Assembly (NCBI GenBank): GCA_019914945.1
Contig: CM034102.1
Location: forward strand, 558,001-622,000
DNA length: 64,000 nucleotides
DNA from: Typha latifolia
Lineage: Eukaryota > Streptophyta > Magnoliopsida > Poales > Typhaceae
Direction: 5' to 3'
Both the position numbers and the translations under genes were made by a program. The notes beneath the pieces were generated by a model, which saw nothing but the letters and a program-made list of their open reading frames with translations, was not told where the DNA came from and made no database searches. Within the stretch, counting starts at the first letter, position 1, and every line of letters starts with the position of its first letter. This document shows, in pieces, positions 60,650 to 64,000 of this stretch.

Positions 60650-61302
60650 GTGCTGCTGTGAGATGGAGTGTTATGAATTTGTTTTGATGCCGTTTTAACT
60701 GTGTGTTCGAGAATAAATGAAGGGTTTTGGAGAGAAATATATATGGTTTTATTATCTGATCTATTCTGGTGGAGGACATCTTAATTTCTGTGTGCTAAGA
60801 CTACATGGGCCACATACATTTACTTTTTAATACCCAAATGTCAACTTGCATGAATTGACTGTACATAATATCTAAGGTGAATTGCATCTTGTGGTTTGAC
60901 TAAAATTATTAAGGAAGAGTTTCATGATCCACACAATTTCATCAAACAGAATTGTTATAGCAGAATTCATTTTTATAAACACTTCTCAGTCCAATAGTTA
61001 TATTGGAAATCCAATATCTGGTTGAGAACATCAATAAATCTGACCTTTTAACAGTAGGATGATAGCCTAATGATTAGGGAACTCTCTATTGATTATAAGA
61101 AGAAGCATATATTGTTGAAATGCAACAGAGATGAACATCAACAAAAACAACAATGAAGTTGATAGCTTACCATATATGTTGAGTACAATTCACAACATAT
61201 GAATATAAGAAAATGAGAAGCAGACGAACATCCAAAACTGTTAAGAAGAATTCTAGCAAATACAGAAACTTTTGTTACAAATATAATCTCCAAATATATA
61301 GG
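60650..61302. other. Convergent 3' region
   Basis: 3' flanks of MGST3 and of the zinc-finger gene. AT-rich; no feature recognised. Confidence 0.5.
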
Positions 61303-64000
61303 TCATGATGGGGAACTTCGCTTTCTCGCGGCAGTCAATCTCCTCTCAGCATCTGTTGCTCTATTGCTTACCACAAACTTGCGCTCTCCTTCAAGGGGTA
61401 AAATGTCATCATCTTCTTCTGCCTCATCGTCGTTTTCTCCAAACTTGAAAGTGTTACGCTTGGTGAACTCCTTCGGCTTCTTCCATACATGGTCTTCAAA
61501 CTGACTTCCCTCTTCTTCTGCTGGGCGGTCGCAATTGCACTTCAGACAGACCTTGTTCCTTCTGAAGTTCAAAAAATCACATCTAGAAAAAAAAACAATT
61601 GTACCCAAGTCAACATCCCAGTGATAGATTAGGCTTCAAAGGTACTTGAAAAAAAGAAGTTAGAACAATGAGAAAGAGTGTCAGAAATTTACGAGGGACA
61701 TTCCCATTCCCCTGGGTTGAGCTGCCTCTTGGGTCGAGATTCTTGGCAACGGAAGCATTTCTTGTTGCGGGAGAAATTCATAAACTGACATCTGGACAAA
61801 CAAAGAAATGGATGAGTCTGTTCAGTCCTTGGAGATGGGATTTTTTTTTTGAAAGACTTACTGTGGGCAAGTCCAGTCGCCCAACTTCATTTCAGTACTG
61901 CCAGAGTCAACTCTCTTTGGGCCATCTTCTTTGCATTCTAGGCAACGGAGATTTCGAGCAAAATTTAAAAAGTTGCAGCTGAGAAAAAAAGAGAGCTGTT
62001 TATTAGATCTTTAAGGATGTGTGTTAAATGTCTGACCTTTATAACCCTTAGATTATCCATGGATGCTTACATAAGAGGCATAAGAAATAACCATGTTACT
62101 TGTCAAGTGATTTTGGGAAAACTACGAAGCGGATAAATATCCATAGTATCAAAATATTCAAAAACAGTTAAAGTAGCTAGCAGATAATATCCAGTATCAG
62201 CTGAAATCAGAGCAGAGCTCAATTTTAGTGTTCCAATAAAGATTGCATGACCAATAATGGAATAGCAAGTGTCAGTTATGATATAAAGATGTCTGAAAGG
62301 AGAATGATATCACCAGTACATATAGTTTTTGAAGAGTTAAGTTTGATAAGAGGTCTGTGAAAAGAACCAGAATATTTGTTAACTACAATTTACTAATTTC
62401 TTACTGAAATTAAATGTAGCAAAAACATTGTTAAAGGAACAAGTGTAGTACAAGAACATACTTGGGGCATAACCAATCGCCTCTCTTCATTTCAACACCA
62501 GATTGTTTCTTATTGTTCTCGGCGATCTTTTTAGATGGTTCCTTTTGAATGGGGGAATTCACTGCAGGTTTTGGAAGGGATGGATCAATTGTTGTGTCAC
62601 TAAGCTTAATAAGCTCTGAAAGTAGCTTCCTCGCAGACTCCTGAACATTCTCTTTGACAGAAGATTCGCCTCCTGATAGGCTGACTGGATTTACTGCATA
62701 GGTCATTAAAATACGCACTAAATCCACTGTACGAGCTCCTTCATCTTCCTTTGCTACGACATATGCTTTATCACAAGATCCACGTAGATTGCAAGCACTG
62801 CATACCTGCAATTACACGAGTTACACTGCTAGCTTATAAGTCTACTGTTATGCATAAACTTGATCAAGCGAATATTATTTTCAACTCCTGAATCAAAATA
62901 GTATAAAATTTAAATGATTTCAGTCTTTGAAGTAAATCAACTTACATCTCCTTCATCAAGCTGCAAAAATGCTCTCAACCTTTTTGCTGAATTGACAGCT
63001 TTTCGGAATAGATTAGGGCATCCACACTCAACAACAGATTGGATATCACTCTTAGGAAGGGATCTGCAAGAAGAGACATACTGGGCCATAACAAATGCAT
63101 GGTGGTATATCTTACAATAAATCCAAAACAACTGTGGAAATAAGAACTACACAGATAATTGGACCAATGGTTTGGTAAATTCTTATCTTACATGTTGGTT
63201 AATGTGTTGTTGTTAATCTCCGGGATAGAGGTTATCGGGTTTTTAAGTTTCAATGAAAGCTGCGGCTTTTTGTCAAAAAGACTTAACTAAGTCTAACCAT
63301 ACAACTCTTCCATATTCTGAAACAACATACATCAGAGCAAATTAGCCCAAAAGCACACAAAACAACTACAAAATCAATTGGATACAAATTGCATTTCCAT
63401 ACTCATGTCGTAGTTTTCAATAAGCAAATTGTTCTGTCTATCCATAATGCCGGGGTAAAAACACGACCGTTTAAGTAGTCATTTGTGATTATCCAAAAGA
63501 AATCCAAAAGATCACCAACACAATTGCATGATAGGTTGCTGGATCAAAAGAAAACAGTAGCACAACGATCGCCGCCATCATAACATCCGATCAAACAAAG
63601 GATATGTGACGAACCTGAGGATATCGAACCGCTCGCGGGCGAACTTGAGGCAAGCGTTCTTCACCCGATTCATATCCGAAAAAGGGTCTGCGGCGGCAGA
63701 GACCACACCTTGGGCCTCGACCTCCGCTGCGGCGGTGGAGCTCACACCTTGGGCTTCGACCTCGGCTGCGCCGGCGGGAGGGGGTCTCTCGAAGTATCCC
63801 TTGCTCTTCAGCTTCTCCAGGAACACCTCCCACTCCGGCCACGGGTGGGATTCTGAGGCGGTAATAACGGCGGGTGCCTCATCGGCGACCTGCGGGGAAG
63901 CATCGACGGCGCTACTGGCGCAGAATCGAAGGGTGGGAAGAGTGGGTTTAGGGACAGGGCGGAGGGGAGAGATGGCGAAGAGGCGGAAGTGGGAAGAAGA
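61303..64000 (-). CDS. Organellar RanBP2-type zinc-finger protein, VAR3/OZ family (5' end beyond window)
   Basis: Exons 64000-63615 (partial), 63063-62946, 62805-62462, 61978-61862, 61791-61693 and 61582-61303; phases close. About 448 residues are visible and the start lies off the right edge. VAR3 and OZ proteins act in chloroplast development and in plastid RNA editing or splicing. The N-terminal part is Ser/Pro/Arg-rich as in a transit peptide, followed by HPWPEWEVFLEKLKSKGYF and an Ala/Glu repeat (AAAEVEAQGV twice). Three RanBP2 fingers follow: GDWLCPNCNFLNFARNLRCLEC, split here as GDWLCP then CNFLNFARNLRCLEC; GDWTCP then CQFMNFSRNKKCFRC; GEWECP then CDFLNFRRNKVCLKC. The tail is acidic, then basic (ARKRSSPS). 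Whether it is VAR3 itself or an OZ paralogue is unsettled. Confidence 0.88.

Overview
This is a plant nuclear genome window, almost certainly a monocot. The genes are split by many GT-AG introns, intergenic DNA is AT-rich with long CT/GA and TA microsatellites, and the proteins match land-plant families (plastid ribosomal protein L15, GF14-type 14-3-3, plantacyanins, PCR/cell-number-regulator, GLOX aldehyde oxidase). I cannot name the species; a non-grass monocot is my guess. All exon joins were made by hand from reading frame, splice dinucleotides and remembered family consensus, so junctions are good to a few bases but untested by transcripts.

Layout. 1-6.2 kb: plastid RPL15 (minus, 3' end off the window) and RAD23 (plus) diverge from a ~330 bp shared promoter. 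6.9-10.5 kb: a SPRTN-type DNA-protein-crosslink protease (minus), tail to tail with RAD23. 11.3-20.5 kb: a 19-exon Golgi CASP coiled-coil protein (minus). 21.9-24.3 kb: a 14-3-3 protein (minus). 25.6-27.1 kb: a sulfotransferase copy with a nonsense codon and a terminal frameshift. 27.8-29.2 kb: an ACD11-like glycolipid-transfer gene copy, also damaged. 30.0-31.7 kb: a predicted plastid membrane protein. 33.6-35.2 kb: an IST1-like ESCRT protein (minus). 36.7-38.8 kb: CMC1, a twin CX9C mitochondrial factor. 42.6-43.7 kb: an intronless carboxylesterase. 48.6-49.2 kb: a small acidic/Arg-Cys protein. 49.8-51.5 kb: an intronless GLOX-type oxidase (minus). 53.4-54.2 kb: a PLAC8/PCR protein. 55.5-59.1 kb: a plantacyanin cluster of two intact genes flanking a dead copy. 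60.0-60.6 kb: an MGST3-like MAPEG protein. 61.3-64 kb: a VAR3/OZ-type organellar RanBP2 zinc-finger protein (minus, 5' end off the window).

These are mostly unrelated housekeeping and stress genes, as expected for a plant chromosome arm. Links worth noting are RAD23 beside SPRTN (both tied to ubiquitin/CDC48 biology), four site II motifs upstream of the mitochondrial CMC1 gene, and local duplication with decay (plantacyanins, sulfotransferase, ACD11-like). The gene-poor 43.7-48.6 kb stretch carries a Mutator-like non-autonomous element with a perfect 9-bp target duplication.

I saw no CRISPR array, viral genome, operon or clear new multigene system. The strongest unusual items are the MULE-like insertion with its huge CT tract, the repeated zinc-finger exons of the VAR3-like gene, the GC-AG intron of RAD23, the in-frame 84-nt intron of RPL15, and the two adjacent dying genes at 25.6-29.2 kb.
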